A stretch of DNA of 64,000 bases, taken from contig JBAOKB010000123.1 in the NCBI GenBank assembly GCA_037044905.1, positions 1-64,000 on the forward strand. Direction: 5' to 3'. Below are positions 49,480 through 60,648 of the stretch, piece after piece. How positions within the stretch are numbered: the stretch's first letter is position 1; each line of letters starts with the position of its first letter. The notes below the pieces were generated by a model. It ran no database searches and was not told where the DNA came from. It was given only the letters and a program-made list of their open reading frames with translations. Origin of the DNA: Hortaea werneckii. Taxonomy: Eukaryota > Ascomycota > Dothideomycetes > Mycosphaerellales > Teratosphaeriaceae. A program made the position numbers and the translations under genes.

Positions 49480-52110
49480 ATGGCGTTGCACAGATCATTT
49501 TACGCTTGCGAAAAGCTCTACAATCAAGTTCACGACCAACACACATCCTACAAGACTCATGCGCGGTTTTGGGAAAGACGCAGCATGAGCAGGCATTCTC
49601 AACAGCTTATCACCTTACCTTCCCGCCCAATGACCTCCCCTTCCGCCTCCTCCAGCATGGTACAGTCCGAAGAACAAACACCTGAGAGTGCAAGTTCTGG
49701 TTTGTCAAGTACACAAAGACATCCGCCGTCATACGCAGACAAGCTCTTTTACCGATATCATCATCACACAGTATCCGACTCCACTGCCACATCCGGCTCC
49801 ACTGATTCTTCCCCAACCACCACGGCTTCTACGGTGGACGATTCAAGTGCGACCGAGCCTTCTCCCGGATCATCACCCGAGTCTCCTCCGCCATCATCAT
49901 TCTCCAGCATGCTTCGACCGCGGACCTCAGCGGATAGCACGTCCACGTCGCCCTTCTTCGAACTGGCGAAACAGCCACCTCCTAGCAGGAAAGGGCGAAA
50001 CCTTAAAGGACTCGCTGTTAACACTGATCGGAATCCTCGAGCTGCATCAACCACAAGTCTACCCTTGCGCCCTTCAAACGAGAGGCAAATGTCGACGTAC
50101 GACGATCGTTCATTAGCATCACCGGCTTTTGTCAAACCGCCTTCGCCACCAAAGAGAAAGCCCAGCGGCCTTACACTGCTCACGCCAGGCAGCAGTAAAG
50201 CTCCTCCCCAAGAGGTCACGGCTGCAGTGCCTCCCACGCCAGCATTGAGCCGCCCAGCGACACTTCGACACTTCCAGTCGTCTCCTTCTCTGCCCATCGT
50301 ACCGGGTTTCAGTTCCTCTAATGTTGGTCCACATGGAATGAGGCGTGGTGCACCAGCCCCGCTGGAGACGATCCTGTCTCCTATCGAACAATCCAAGCAA
50401 GAAGCCCAGGTCAAAGAGGGCGAACAGCAAAATTTTGATGTCCCCTTATCAAAAGAAGAGAAGCCTCAAGCTTATCCGGATGGGCCGATTTGCGTTTATA
50501 CTCCAGGGATTGATCTTTATCTGGAGCCAACTGCCGAACAATGCCGAGAGTACGACGTCGTAATGAATGTCGCGAGCGAAGTGCGTAATCCACTCGTCAG
50601 TCACGAGGACGAATCTACTGCAGAGCCCGAGCTTCGTATCGACGGCGGCGGTGGCATCCAATACGCACCGAAGCACCTACAGCCCAACAACGTCAGTCAT
50701 GATTCGGCCGATGGGTCTCCAACTACACCAAAGGCAACACCGCTCCATAGCACCTTCGCGGCCGCTGCACAGTCTCATCCGAAGCGGGATCCTGAATACA
50801 TCCATGTGCCCTGGGAACACAACAGTGATATCGTGCCTGACCTTCTGCGACTAGTCCGGCTCATCGACGAGAAGGTCAAGCAGGGAAAACGGGTGCTGGT
50901 GCATTGCCAGTGCGGTGTCAGCAGATCAGCAAGCTTGGTTGTTGCTTATGGTCTGTACAAAGACCCTACCATGAGCGTACAAGAAGCCTATGACGCGGTA
51001 AAGGCACGAAGCAAATGGATAGGGCCGAACATGAACTTGATCATGCAATTGCAAGAATTCAGAAGCAGTCTGGCGAGGGGCGGACTGTTACCTGGGAACA
51101 GAGGCTACACTCCCATCACACCTAGCTCTGCATACAAAGAGTGGAGGGGCCCCTTTTCCGCCGATCCTTCAGATCCAATCAGCATGAACGCACCCTTGTC
51201 TGCGAGCGTGGCGACCAAGTCCCAAACAGCAACCAAGGAAGAAGTGCCCGCTATCAGCCCTGGACCATCTTCAGCACCTTCGGGCTTACATTGGCCGGTG
51301 CCCGACCAAGCCGATCCATCGAAGGGGCCACAGCGTGAGCGATCGTCCAGCGCAGTAAAGCCTTCCTCGGCGTACGTAGACCCAGCAGGTCGTGTCGTAC
51401 CGGCTCTTAACGTTGTCAAGCCGGAAGCCAGTGACGATCTACAAACCGCACACGCGACACCTGATCTAAGTCATGACGATCAAGCTACACCCACCGAGAT
51501 CGCGTCTCCTCGATCCGCTGAATTTGCTATGACGCCGCTGCAGCCTTCAAAGGAGGTGGAGTCGGCTGACAGTTTCGGCATCATGTCACCGACTACAACT
51601 GAGTTCGTATCATCCCCTTTTGAGCGGTCTACGCTCCTGGCGTCTGTTGGAATGGGGTCCATGCAACCACACGATACTCCGCGAAGGACACTCTCCTCCC
51701 AAGCGCATCCGAAGACTGTGACGAGCAACAACACCTCTGCCCCATCACAGCAACCCCACACAGGCCTAGACGTCGCACAGGCGCCGAGATTACGCGGCAA
51801 AATCTCCCAGCCGAGCCTCAAAGAGCAGCAAGAACTTCAGAGCTTGCAGGCCAAGATTGAAGCTAGTCTGCATCACCGGCCAGCTCAGCCGCCCGATCCC
51901 TCTCCAGGCCGCGGCGGCATGGATGAAGCCCTCATGTCGCCCCGCGCAACCGAGTTCACCCACAACCCTTTCTCATTCGACATCACTTCGCCTCCCGAAG
52001 AGCAGCAAAAACCGGGTCAGGACGCTCCGCGTATCCCGGATTCGGACCCGAGGAGTCCAGCACATCAGGGCGTTAGCCCGATCACCCGCAATATCATGGA
52101 TGTCTTATGA
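49480..52110 (+). CDS. MSG5: Dual-specificity MAP kinase phosphatase (Msg5-like)
   Basis: Single-exon protein of 876 aa. Residues 1-340 are disordered and Ser/Pro-rich, as in fungal Msg5/CPP1 homologues. The catalytic domain spans about residues 333-530: PICVYTPGIDLYLEP, then YDVVMNVASEV, YIHVPWEHNSDIV (general acid region) and the signature HCQCGVSRS with C476 as nucleophile and R482 in the P-loop. A low-complexity insertion of about 60 residues lies between the VASEV strand and YIHVPW. The C-terminal 340 residues are again disordered, with several S/T-P sites and repeated SPRxxEF-like motifs (PRSAEFAMTPL, SPTTTEFVSSPF, SPRATEFTHNPF). Members dephosphorylate the cell-wall-integrity and pheromone MAP kinases. 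Start: ATG 49480 or a later Met at codon 36; the upstream one gives an unremarkable N-terminus. Confidence 0.88.
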   Translation: MALHRSFYACEKLYNQVHDQHTSYKTHARFWERRSMSRHSQQLITLPSRPMTSPSASSSMVQSEEQTPESASSGLSSTQRHPPSYADKLFYRYHHHTVSDSTATSGSTDSSPTTTASTVDDSSATEPSPGSSPESPPPSSFSSMLRPRTSADSTSTSPFFELAKQPPPSRKGRNLKGLAVNTDRNPRAASTTSLPLRPSNERQMSTYDDRSLASPAFVKPPSPPKRKPSGLTLLTPGSSKAPPQEVTAAVPPTPALSRPATLRHFQSSPSLPIVPGFSSSNVGPHGMRRGAPAPLETILSPIEQSKQEAQVKEGEQQNFDVPLSKEEKPQAYPDGPICVYTPGIDLYLEPTAEQCREYDVVMNVASEVRNPLVSHEDESTAEPELRIDGGGGIQYAPKHLQPNNVSHDSADGSPTTPKATPLHSTFAAAAQSHPKRDPEYIHVPWEHNSDIVPDLLRLVRLIDEKVKQGKRVLVHCQCGVSRSASLVVAYGLYKDPTMSVQEAYDAVKARSKWIGPNMNLIMQLQEFRSSLARGGLLPGNRGYTPITPSSAYKEWRGPFSADPSDPISMNAPLSASVATKSQTATKEEVPAISPGPSSAPSGLHWPVPDQADPSKGPQRERSSSAVKPSSAYVDPAGRVVPALNVVKPEASDDLQTAHATPDLSHDDQATPTEIASPRSAEFAMTPLQPSKEVESADSFGIMSPTTTEFVSSPFERSTLLASVGMGSMQPHDTPRRTLSSQAHPKTVTSNNTSAPSQQPHTGLDVAQAPRLRGKISQPSLKEQQELQSLQAKIEASLHHRPAQPPDPSPGRGGMDEALMSPRATEFTHNPFSFDITSPPEEQQKPGQDAPRIPDSDPRSPAHQGVSPITRNIMDVL

Positions 52111-52682
52111 CCGTGTCCCGAAGTGTTGGAGGAAGGGCATATCGTAATGTGCGCGGCGTAGGATTTGGGACAGCGGTAAGGAGTTTTTTTTTTCTTAGGA
52201 CCCAAGACGAAGCATTTCCCAGGCTACCTGCGTCATAAGTTGAAGGGATTGGAGTAGCGTCAAAGAGTTTTTCTTGGTTTCTTATCTCTTGCTTAAAGCG
52301 GTCTTCAAAGAGGGATGATACGAATGCGTTGGCTATGTGGTGGGCCCTTTTTTGTGTAAGATAGTTCAGGGAGATTTTACGACCAACCCCCCACCAACCC
52401 AGCGAGATGTTATTACGTCGAAGTGAGGTACCTTTTCCCAATATAAGAAGAAGTGCTTTCCTACTTTTTATCCGAGTGTCTGCGGTGAAAGTGGATTTAG
52501 TAAATTAAGAAGACAGTCTCTATGGTCCATTTATGTGCTACAAATGACTAGAATCAATGCGAACATGTCAAAAATGCTGAGCTGGTATTTACTAAGAACG
52601 ATCCCATTCGCCCGCTAGAACGCAATCAGAAGGGAAAAAGGAAATCTCCCCATCCCCCAATCCTCGTCGGGTCCTCTATTCA
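52111..52682. other. Intergenic region between convergent genes
   Basis: About 570 bases between phosphatase and VAM7 stops; two 3' UTRs expected. No other feature. Confidence 0.65.
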
Positions 52683-53846
52683 TCACCGTATCTTCTTAAT
52701 CCGACTCCGCGCGACATCAATCTTCCCCTGCACCCGCCCCGCATCCTCCTCCACCATGCCCAACATCGCATTCTGCACCTCGAGCTCCTCGTTAATCAAA
52801 ATCCCCATATCTTTCAGCTTCGCCACCGTCTTCCCCAGCGCCAGCACGTCTTCCTCCTGCTCCTCCATAATCTGCTGCTGCTGCTGTAGTAACCCCGTAT
52901 TATCCAACTCCCGCGTGCGTTCCGTCTCTTTCAGCGGTCCGCCGAGCACGCGGCCCTTGGGTTTTTGCCCGGCTGAGGTCCCTTTCCATAGTTCGTCTTT
53001 GTCCCCCGCCGACGCTACGGCCCCTGTCGTCGTCGTCGTCTGTGAACCAGCAGCTCCGCTGCTCGAGGTCCCCGCCGCGCTCTTGCTCGCCTGACTCCGC
53101 AGCACGCCTTCCAACCCCTCGACTTCTTTCCGCCCCGCGCCCAGCAGGTCCCGTCGTCGTCTGATCTCCCCTTCCCCGAGTTTAGAGCTCCCGCCCCACC
53201 CCGCCTCGTCGCCTTGGCTCGCGCTGGAGATTCTGCGGAGTCCGTCGTCCAGCTGTGCGATGCTCGTCGCCGCCCGCACTAGACTCGCTTTCGCTTCCGC
53301 CGCGAGTGAGTGTTGCTGCTGGGCCGTCATGGCCGCTTCGCGCTGTTTGAGCTGTTGTCGTGCGGTTTGGATCTGGGTCTTCAGGTCCCGGTGTACGTCG
53401 AGCCATTGGTTCGGGTCAGCGATGCCTTGTTGCTGCTTTTGCGATGTGGTGCTGCCGCCGACGAGGGACCCGTTGGTGGAGAGCGTGCTGGTCCCGCTCG
53501 GCAGGTTGAGGAAGCTTCGCCAGGCGCTGCTACTTCTCCATCGTGCGTCGTCGGCTTCGACTATGCTCTTGAGGTATTTCTCTAGTCCCTGTCGTCGCTC
53601 CTCGGTCAGGCTTTCGTTGTTTACTGTCCTGCGTAGCCAGGACTTGGGCGGGAGAGGCGCCGGTGGTGCTTGGTTGGTCTGGGACACGAGCGCATCGTGG
53701 AGGTTGGTGAAGTCGGTATAGCGTTTTCTGATCTCGTGTTTGCGGAGCGGGAGTTGGAGGACGACGTGGTATTGGGTGAACGGTTTGCCTTCGGCTGGGG
53801 TGGCTGTCGACGCTGAGGGTATACTGATTGCGAGTGCTGGAGCCAT
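52683..53846 (-). CDS. VAM7: Vam7-like vacuolar Qc-SNARE with PX domain
   Basis: Single-exon protein of 387 aa. The N-terminal PX domain (about 5-120) has RKRYTDFTNLHDAL, the proline-rich PPAPLPPKSW turn and RRQGLEKYLKSIV, which bind phosphatidylinositol 3-phosphate. The middle (about 150-310) is a helical, then low-complexity Ser/Gly/Thr linker. The C-terminal SNARE motif (about 325-385) is preceded by a Q5 run and contains the central-layer Gln in EELEVQNAML. There is no C-terminal membrane span, which is the Vam7 hallmark. Vam7 acts with Vam3, Vti1 and Nyv1 in vacuole fusion, recruited by HOPS and PI3P. Confidence 0.9.
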   Translation of the reverse strand: MAPALAISIPSASTATPAEGKPFTQYHVVLQLPLRKHEIRKRYTDFTNLHDALVSQTNQAPPAPLPPKSWLRRTVNNESLTEERRQGLEKYLKSIVEADDARWRSSSAWRSFLNLPSGTSTLSTNGSLVGGSTTSQKQQQGIADPNQWLDVHRDLKTQIQTARQQLKQREAAMTAQQQHSLAAEAKASLVRAATSIAQLDDGLRRISSASQGDEAGWGGSSKLGEGEIRRRRDLLGAGRKEVEGLEGVLRSQASKSAAGTSSSGAAGSQTTTTTGAVASAGDKDELWKGTSAGQKPKGRVLGGPLKETERTRELDNTGLLQQQQQIMEEQEEDVLALGKTVAKLKDMGILINEELEVQNAMLGMVEEDAGRVQGKIDVARSRIKKIR

Positions 53847-54668
53847 GTTTGAGACTGCTTTAGCTCATCGTCCTAGCTTCCTAAGTCGAGTTGTGAATCC
53901 TGTCTACTCGGAGGCTTGCGGGGATAGGAACAGATGGAGATGGTTAATGTTGGTTGCAGCCCGGCGATACGGGGCGCACAGGCGGTATAGCGTATGGAGT
54001 TGTAAGCGAGTGACTACTGACGGAGAAAAGTTGCGGGCAACAGGCAGACTATGTATTAGAGCCCGAGTAAACATGTGACGAGAGTCAACGACAGTCTATA
54101 CCGCATGTCATGTGAGCTCATGTTGTAGACAGTGAACAGCAATTATTGGCTTGTTCGCTGCTGCAGCCAAAGCTCCCGTCGATGTCCCAGACATGACGTT
54201 TGAGGCGCTGCCCGGCATCCGCTTACACCTACCCCATTGCCCCATTGAACAATTCAAGCAGTAGGCATGGTCGAGCGCGATACGACGCGGTATGAACACC
54301 CTCTGTTAGCTAATCTCAGGCAAAAGACGCATAATTTGGCCCAACAGAATAGTTTCGATGCATTTCACACAACAAATACAGACAGCTACCATGTATTCTG
54401 AGTGCAGGCCCCCCGTGGTCCGTGACCACGGCGCTTAAGAGAGGTCGCGACTCCCTTTGCCACGATACCATTGGGTACACAAACAGCAGATAATGTTCAT
54501 TCGATGGCCGACCCCCTGTCAACCTCAGCCGCACGGCGCGACGACGCTCCAGCGGCTAAGGTAGCCTTCAATGTTGTCTTCAAAGGAAACGAGATCCCAC
54601 GGTTGTCTGTCTTACGACGCCGGTGGTAGAGTCAACGACCGGTTATCCGCAGGCTCAAGGCACACAAT
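53847..54668. other. Divergent promoter region
   Basis: About 820 bases between VAM7 (minus) and the uncharacterised membrane protein (plus). No further feature supported. Confidence 0.6.
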
Positions 54669-56586
54669 ATGAGACTCGTATCGCCAAAACTACAGGATTC
54701 TGGCCGTTGCAGCCGATTCATAGCACTTCCTGGACCTTGCATTGTTCTCGTCGTTTTCTGTGGAGTGGTGACGATTATCTTCTTAGTGGTCACGAGCCAG
54801 GGCACTGGCATCTCCTCTGGTTCCGGAAATGGATTGTTCTATTGCGATCCCATGGATCGGGTGAGATACATACTCTCCGAAGAGAGCTCCGATCTTACGT
54901 CGCCATACTGGGACACTAATCTTTTTCTCTCCGTCACAATGGGGTTTCACGGATTGACGTTCTCCCAAGCTAAAGCGATAGACATTCTCTTCGACTTGGT
55001 CGTTGGACGCGGGTCGCAGGTTCTGGTTGCCCTGGCTACATATCCTCTACTTCGCCGCGCAGTGCTTCGCTCAATGGAAGTCAGAGAGTTTTCGCTCACT
55101 CTTGTGCTTTCATTCTTCATGGAACGACTGTCAACGTTCACTCTCTGGGCGATGCTTGCAAACATGAGAGTGACCCAGAAAAAGGATTCGGGTTCCGATG
55201 CACGAATTGCAAGGTCTAGAATACGGATCGACTGGCGCATCGTACTGGTTATCTTGGTTGGCTGTTACATCCTTTCTATACCCACATTACTTTCTGCTAT
55301 GACCTCTTATCAGGCTCGAAGCGAACCTTTCTTCCCAGTGGATGGCGGCTCAAACTACGTGTCTGCGGACGACGTAAAATTTCCAAATGCCTTCGTCTCG
55401 GACGGCGACCAGCTTGGCTTGAGTGCTATTAGAGTATCTAACGCATCTGATATTTTGTCACCTCTTTATGTCACCAACTTCGCTCTTTACAACGCCAGTG
55501 ACCCTGAGCTATATGCTGCGTGCGTTGGATGTGAGTTCAAATCATGCTCTGCCGAGAACAGTGGACATACTGACTTATGATCCAGATTACGAAGCGAGGT
55601 ATGGCCAGGTCCCGAAGCTGTGGAATCAAAATTGGCTTTCTTTTTATAGAGCCTATCCTATCGTTTCGGACTATGCTTCGTCTCCGTTGAACAGAACATC
55701 GAGAGACGAGTTGGCGAAAGCAAAGCTGGCTTTCCATAAGATCCGCAATTCACTTCCCTTGCGGCAGTCCATTACCGACCAGCAGAAACCGCCGAGCTGG
55801 TCTTTCACTTTGTGGCCTCGCAACGCGACATGGGACGAAGCTATGTTTTACTTGGATAATGAAGATTTCATGAACAGCGCCATCCATGTACGGAATACGA
55901 CGTACGACCTTGATACTCCTGTTGGCCTCTGGCCCAACTTCTTTTATTATAAATTGGACCCTGACGCCAACAGCTTTGCATCTATCCTCAAGTACCCACA
56001 CGATCCAGATTGGAGTACTTACTTTGCATTGAGAGACGGCGACACTGTGCTTTACACAGGATCAGAACTAGCAGCGGCAGGCAAATGTCTACCATCAAAA
56101 GACTACGTCTGGGGATTTTCGGCGCTCATGCTATTCACATTCTGCATGCTTACGATCTTCATCCTATTGTTGCTCATTGTCCTACACTACGACGCGTACT
56201 GTAACGGCATGGCAGACCGATACAAGCTGCGAATCAGTGCATTTCGCGACGTTCTGGATCTTGCAGACGAGCTCCGTGCTCATTATGGCGAAGCTGAGGT
56301 CGCATCGATGTCTGCACCTGAGTTAGACACAGCTATGCAGACTGATCCTGCCATGATCGGACTGGAGACAACGACCCTGCGCAACCCACGTGCAGCGCGC
56401 TGGAAGCAAAGCAGTCTCAGACTGCGCATACCGAAATGGGGGAAGAGGCGGAAAGCTTCGGGCGTGGCGGGAAGCAGTACCTCTGATGCAGAAGAATTGC
56501 TGATGTCTATCGGGCTCAATAAGCCGGAATCTGGGTTTGGACTGGGGAAGATGCCATCCAAAGTGGTAACCAGGCAATCTACCTGA
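54669..56586 (+). CDS. Uncharacterised fungal multipass membrane protein
   Basis: Two exons, 54669-55530 and 55586-56586, encode 620 aa. The 55-nt intron (GTGAGT donor, TCCAG acceptor, CTGAC branch-like) joins AACVGY to YEARYGQVP. Segments that could span the membrane lie at about residues 22-43, 130-150, 190-212 and 480-505. The stretch GLTFSQAKAIDILFDLVVGRGSQ is a motif I recall from a widespread family of ascomycete proteins of unknown function; a large outer or lumenal loop (about 215-475) contains many NxS/T sequons. The cytosolic C-terminus (505-620) is basic then Ser/Gly-rich. Expanded families of such proteins occur in Dothideomycetes. No enzymatic motif is visible. Confidence 0.72.
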
Positions 56587-58231
56587 GTACAGTAGACGAT
56601 CTGCGACACGCTGAAGGGGTTGTAGTCCGGTCTGCCATTATTATAGACGACGAATGGATTTTTTGCATTTTATTGTTGACCAGAGACTCAGGCTCAGTAG
56701 TACTTCGAGCCGTGTAACGCAATACGTGCAAGTTCTCCACGACGTGCTCCATACAGACAGCAAATGGCCATTGATATTAACCGATTCAGAAATACAGTCC
56801 TCTCAATTTTGGAAGTGGAGCCAGAGTCATCGCATAGATAATGAAGACGTGGTGTGTCTTGTGATGTACAGTCCTCTACACAACTTCCAACTTGGCGTGC
56901 CAAGTTCATCGCGGCTGTAATGCCGCTCTATTTCGAGAGCGTGCTGCGCCCCACAAAAGTAGTCCAACGCCTTTGACGCAATAACCAACGACTGGCGTTT
57001 GATCCCACGGTGTCTCGAATACCTTGAATGATGATCCTGCACCTGGAATGGGTGTCGAGATCGTCTGATTGCAACCACAAAGTCAGTCTTGATCAGCATG
57101 CTGCGGTCTATCAGACCTGGACACGGTAGCATGATCACCGCTCTTGGAGGAGCCCCTTACAGCAAAAGTCCACCGGTCGTTCCTCGTAGGTCGTAGCGAG
57201 GCTTATTATGTCCGTGCAAAGGAACGTTCAGTACCAGATGCGGGAAGGGAGTGTCAAAAGGATCCTGCCAGTTGTTGTTCCCTCGCTCGCCACGCTTGGT
57301 TCGTCCAGCCGGCCAGCGACCGTGTTCGGGAAGATACTTTGAAAGCAAATTATTAGGTTCTGATGGACCGGATACGAGCACGGTTCCTCTCTAGCCTCGT
57401 ATCTAAACTATTTTCCGACCACTAACATCCAACCCAGGCCTTTGGAGCAATGATCACCTCACACAAAAAGGGCATTGACAACCGGCGAACCATTCGGTGC
57501 ACCAGCGAGACCAGGCATCCTGATCCGTCAATCCCAGCTACGAGACACGGCTGCCCAAACCGGAGTGTGAAGTCTTGATCTGGCTGTGCGCAAGCTATGT
57601 CATCAGTCTGAGTTGCGGCGACGGGAGTCTGCGGCAAGCATCCTCCACACGTGTTTCCCACATCTCAGTACGAGTAGCGGATGACAAAGACCGCCGCATT
57701 GCCGCGATACGAAGGACCCGGTGGATGAGTTATGAAGGCAATAAACAAGGTTGTCCACGGGTACCTCGGCCCTATGCCTCCCGTTTTCCCTCCATATAGC
57801 ATTACTCGCGTGGCGCGACGCCGCCTCCGCTCTCCCACCATGGGCTTAAGATAGTCACCCAAGAGCCCAATCTAGGTGTAGCAGGGCCCTTGAACCTGCT
57901 CTAAATTACCTTCCGTTCCAGAAGTGGACATGGTTCAGTAATCGGCATTCACCAATATCTTCTCTACAGGGCGACTTGTTAATCCCTGGGTCACGCATCA
58001 TCACTACGACTGACGCAATTGGACAACTGCCTCCCTTCCATCAAGCTTTGCCTGCCAGAAAGAAGCGCATACGAGCTAAATAGATTCACTCGACAGGCTC
58101 GACGATCAATCTGACTGTACGACTGTATCAAACTCACAATTGTTCGGCGGGGATCTACATACTTTTTGATGGTCGCAGAAAGTTACCAACCAGCTTGCAA
58201 ATACCAATCCCATTGTGCTTCGACCATCTGG
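56587..58231. other. Long intergenic region
   Basis: About 1.6 kb between two plus-strand genes, with short random-looking frames on both strands. Nothing I can name. Confidence 0.5.
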
Positions 58232-59374
58232 ATGGACTTTGGCTCCATCAAGAGGAAGGTTTCTTTGTCGAGTCGGAAGCTGGGCGCGAAAGCCAGCACC
58301 GATTCCATCCAGAAGTCTTCCAAGGCAGAGCCAGAGCCATGCAACACCTACAGTAGCCCACTCCCTCAAGCGCAATGGTCCGAGATACCACTGCCCTTCC
58401 GGCCAAAGGATTGGATCGGTCAGAGACATCATGATGGCCCTTCCCACGCAAAGGAATCCCATCTTCGCCGACCTGCAGCCAGCATCTCAGGCCAATCATT
58501 ATCGAGGGCGTCACCGGCTGCCTCAGTCCAGCCATCACAGAGAATCCGTCGACGACCAGGAGCTTTACGCGATCTTGCTCAGCGATCGATTACAGCCACG
58601 GCAGATGGCTCGGACGGAGAGCGCGCACTGTTGCACCCACAACGACATCAGCACGTTGATGACCACGACACGGTTAGCGACCAGTCTCACGCAAGTCCGC
58701 GCTCGATAAGCCAACCCAACACACCAAGTCATCTGCAAACCCGCTTCGACGAGAATCAACCAACCCCGATGCCGTCCCTTGGCATCCCACGCTCACCTAC
58801 TTGCCCCCCGACTGGCCGACGGAGAATGCACAGCGACTCCGACGTCCAAGACGACGCCTTCCGCAACGAGAGCGACTTCAGACTCTTCGTAGAGGCTACA
58901 GCCGGTCTCGGGCCCGAACAGCCCCCGAAACCGAAACCCGACTCTTTACATTACCCCTCAGGCACTTCACCACATCACTACGGGCCTTCACAACCCTACG
59001 ACATCGTCTCCCCCGTAGCCGAAACCCCGACTACCTTGCACGCCCTGCAGGGCATCGCACAGATGCCTAAATCCGCCTCCCCGCCCCATCGTCGACGATC
59101 GCTCGAGACTTCCCCCCTCGATCCCATCGCTTTCGATCTCTCGATGCATTCCGGTGTTCCTCCCTCGAGCAGGCTTGGAGCGCCACCGGATCCGTCTTCG
59201 ACCTTTGGTGGGGTAGCAAATTCTCCGCTTTCGTCTGATGAAGATGAGGACGAGCTCCCGGATTATGCGGCCAGTCAGGCGCAGGCGCAGGCTGCGCAGC
59301 GTGTGGAGGCGGCTAGGCGGGCGCAGGAGCTTCAGCGGCGGTGGAAGGAAGGTGCGGAGAGGCGGGGGTTTTAG
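58232..59374 (+). CDS. Intrinsically disordered protein, function unknown
   Basis: Frame of 380 aa from ATG 58232 (MDFGSIKRKVSLSSRKLG); 22 more codons are open upstream without a better start. It is Ser/Pro/His-rich throughout and apparently disordered, except for DFRLFVEATAGLGPEQ (about residue 212-227) and a C-terminal helix from DELPDYAASQAQAQAAQR to the end (about 345-380). I vaguely recall both elements from conserved but uncharacterised ascomycete proteins. In the middle (58300-58710) a second frame is also open, so a small intron there that changes frame cannot be excluded. Confidence 0.55.
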   Translation: MDFGSIKRKVSLSSRKLGAKASTDSIQKSSKAEPEPCNTYSSPLPQAQWSEIPLPFRPKDWIGQRHHDGPSHAKESHLRRPAASISGQSLSRASPAASVQPSQRIRRRPGALRDLAQRSITATADGSDGERALLHPQRHQHVDDHDTVSDQSHASPRSISQPNTPSHLQTRFDENQPTPMPSLGIPRSPTCPPTGRRRMHSDSDVQDDAFRNESDFRLFVEATAGLGPEQPPKPKPDSLHYPSGTSPHHYGPSQPYDIVSPVAETPTTLHALQGIAQMPKSASPPHRRRSLETSPLDPIAFDLSMHSGVPPSSRLGAPPDPSSTFGGVANSPLSSDEDEDELPDYAASQAQAQAAQRVEAARRAQELQRRWKEGAERRGF

Positions 59375-59951
59375 AGTAGGAGGGGTTTGGGTTTGGTTTT
59401 GTTGGATTTAGAGGAAGGGGGAGGTTGAGGAGTGGATTCTCTCTCTCTTTCGGGGTTGGAATTGGAAGGGATTTGATAGTGGTATTTACGATGTCTGTAC
59501 GGCCTAATTATCTCGATTCTTGATGATCCTGATGGACTACCTGAAGACGGTATGAAAAGTACAGGCACTCTCAAGGGCAGATCGTTGTCAATGGACGCCC
59601 TTGGAGAGCAAGGCACGTGGTAGACAAGCTCGACGTCCATCAATCGGCTCATTTTGATTACTTCTTGTTGTGAAACCTCCACTAGTGCCAGCTGCTAGGG
59701 AGTGCTTATTGTTTTTTTTTTTTTTCTTTCTTTTTTATTCTCACGTGAGAACGAAGTGATATTTCGAGAGTGGAAGATAGCCAGCCACCTACACAAGGGT
59801 TGGAAGCAAAACCCGCTGTAATTCCGTGTCCGCCTTATCAGCCCTCTAAGCCGAGATCGCCGCGGCAGATGGCGTCAGCGTGCAGCGACAGCCCTCCCTC
59901 TTCCACTTTGTTTTGGCCCATCTGACACCATCCCCAGCTGAACAAAGCTAT
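59375..59951. other. Intergenic region
   Basis: About 575 bases before the glutaredoxin gene, with a T-rich tract at 59711-59736. No gene supported. Confidence 0.6.
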
Positions 59952-60519
59952 ATGAACGCCACTCTCCGACGTCTCCCTATCACCGCAGTCTCTCAGAACC
60001 CTCTCGCAACCTATCGCGCAGTCCAGACACCCAAAACGGACTTCCTCAGGAGCTTTTTCGGCGGACGATCTGCCAGCCCAAACACCATCATGGCCGCGAA
60101 GACTAAGGCGCAAGATATTATCGACAACAACTCTGTTGGTAAGTGAGAACGGGGAAGGCAGGGTTTTATGATAGGCCCAATGCTGACGGGAATGCCTGCC
60201 AGCTGTCTTCTCCAAGTCATACTGCCCATACTGCAAGGCTACCAAGTCCCTCTTGAGCGAGCTGGGCGCAAAGCCTTACATCCTTGAGCTCGACCAAGTC
60301 GGTAAGTAGCAGTCGATTCAGAACATTAGTCACTACCGATTCACATTCTGACCTCCATCAGACGACGGCGCAGACATCCAGGACGCCCTGCAGGAGATGA
60401 CCAAGCAGCGATCCGTCCCGAACGTCTTCATCAACAAGAAGCACATGGGCGGCAACTCGGACCTGCAGGCGAAGAAGAGCGAGCTGCCGCAGCTGCTCAA
60501 GGATGCGAAGGCTATCTAA
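59952..60519 (+). CDS. Dithiol glutaredoxin (Grx1/Grx2 type), possible mitochondrial and cytosolic forms
   Basis: Three exons: 59952-60138, 60203-60301 and 60362-60519; 147 aa from the first ATG. The introns (64 and 60 nt) have GTAAGT donors and CCAG/TCAG acceptors. The active site is C70-P-Y-C73 in VFSKSYCPYCKATK; SVPNVFINKKHMGGNSDL supplies the TVP-like cis-proline (here SVP) and glutathione-binding GG elements. It reduces disulfides and glutathionylated proteins with glutathione. Residues 1-46 are rich in Arg, Ser and Ala with one acidic residue, like a mitochondrial presequence. Met47 (ATG at 60090, context ATCATGG) would give a 101-aa protein of standard glutaredoxin length. Yeast GRX2 makes mitochondrial and cytosolic forms from two in-frame starts in just this way. 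Confidence 0.92.
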
Positions 60520-60648
60520 GAAAAAGTTTTCGAGGAGACTGGTCTATGATATATACATCTCGTGAGGACATGAGTGATCTTTCGGTGCATAGCGGGCCAT
60601 GATAGAATCGCCGCTTTCGGTCGTACATCAAACATCGCAATAGAAAGT

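Noticed and set aside
58215..58709. Second open frame inside the disordered protein gene
   Set aside because: It ends at 58709, whereas the main frame stays open to a conserved-looking C-terminus; kept only as a caveat about a hidden intron.
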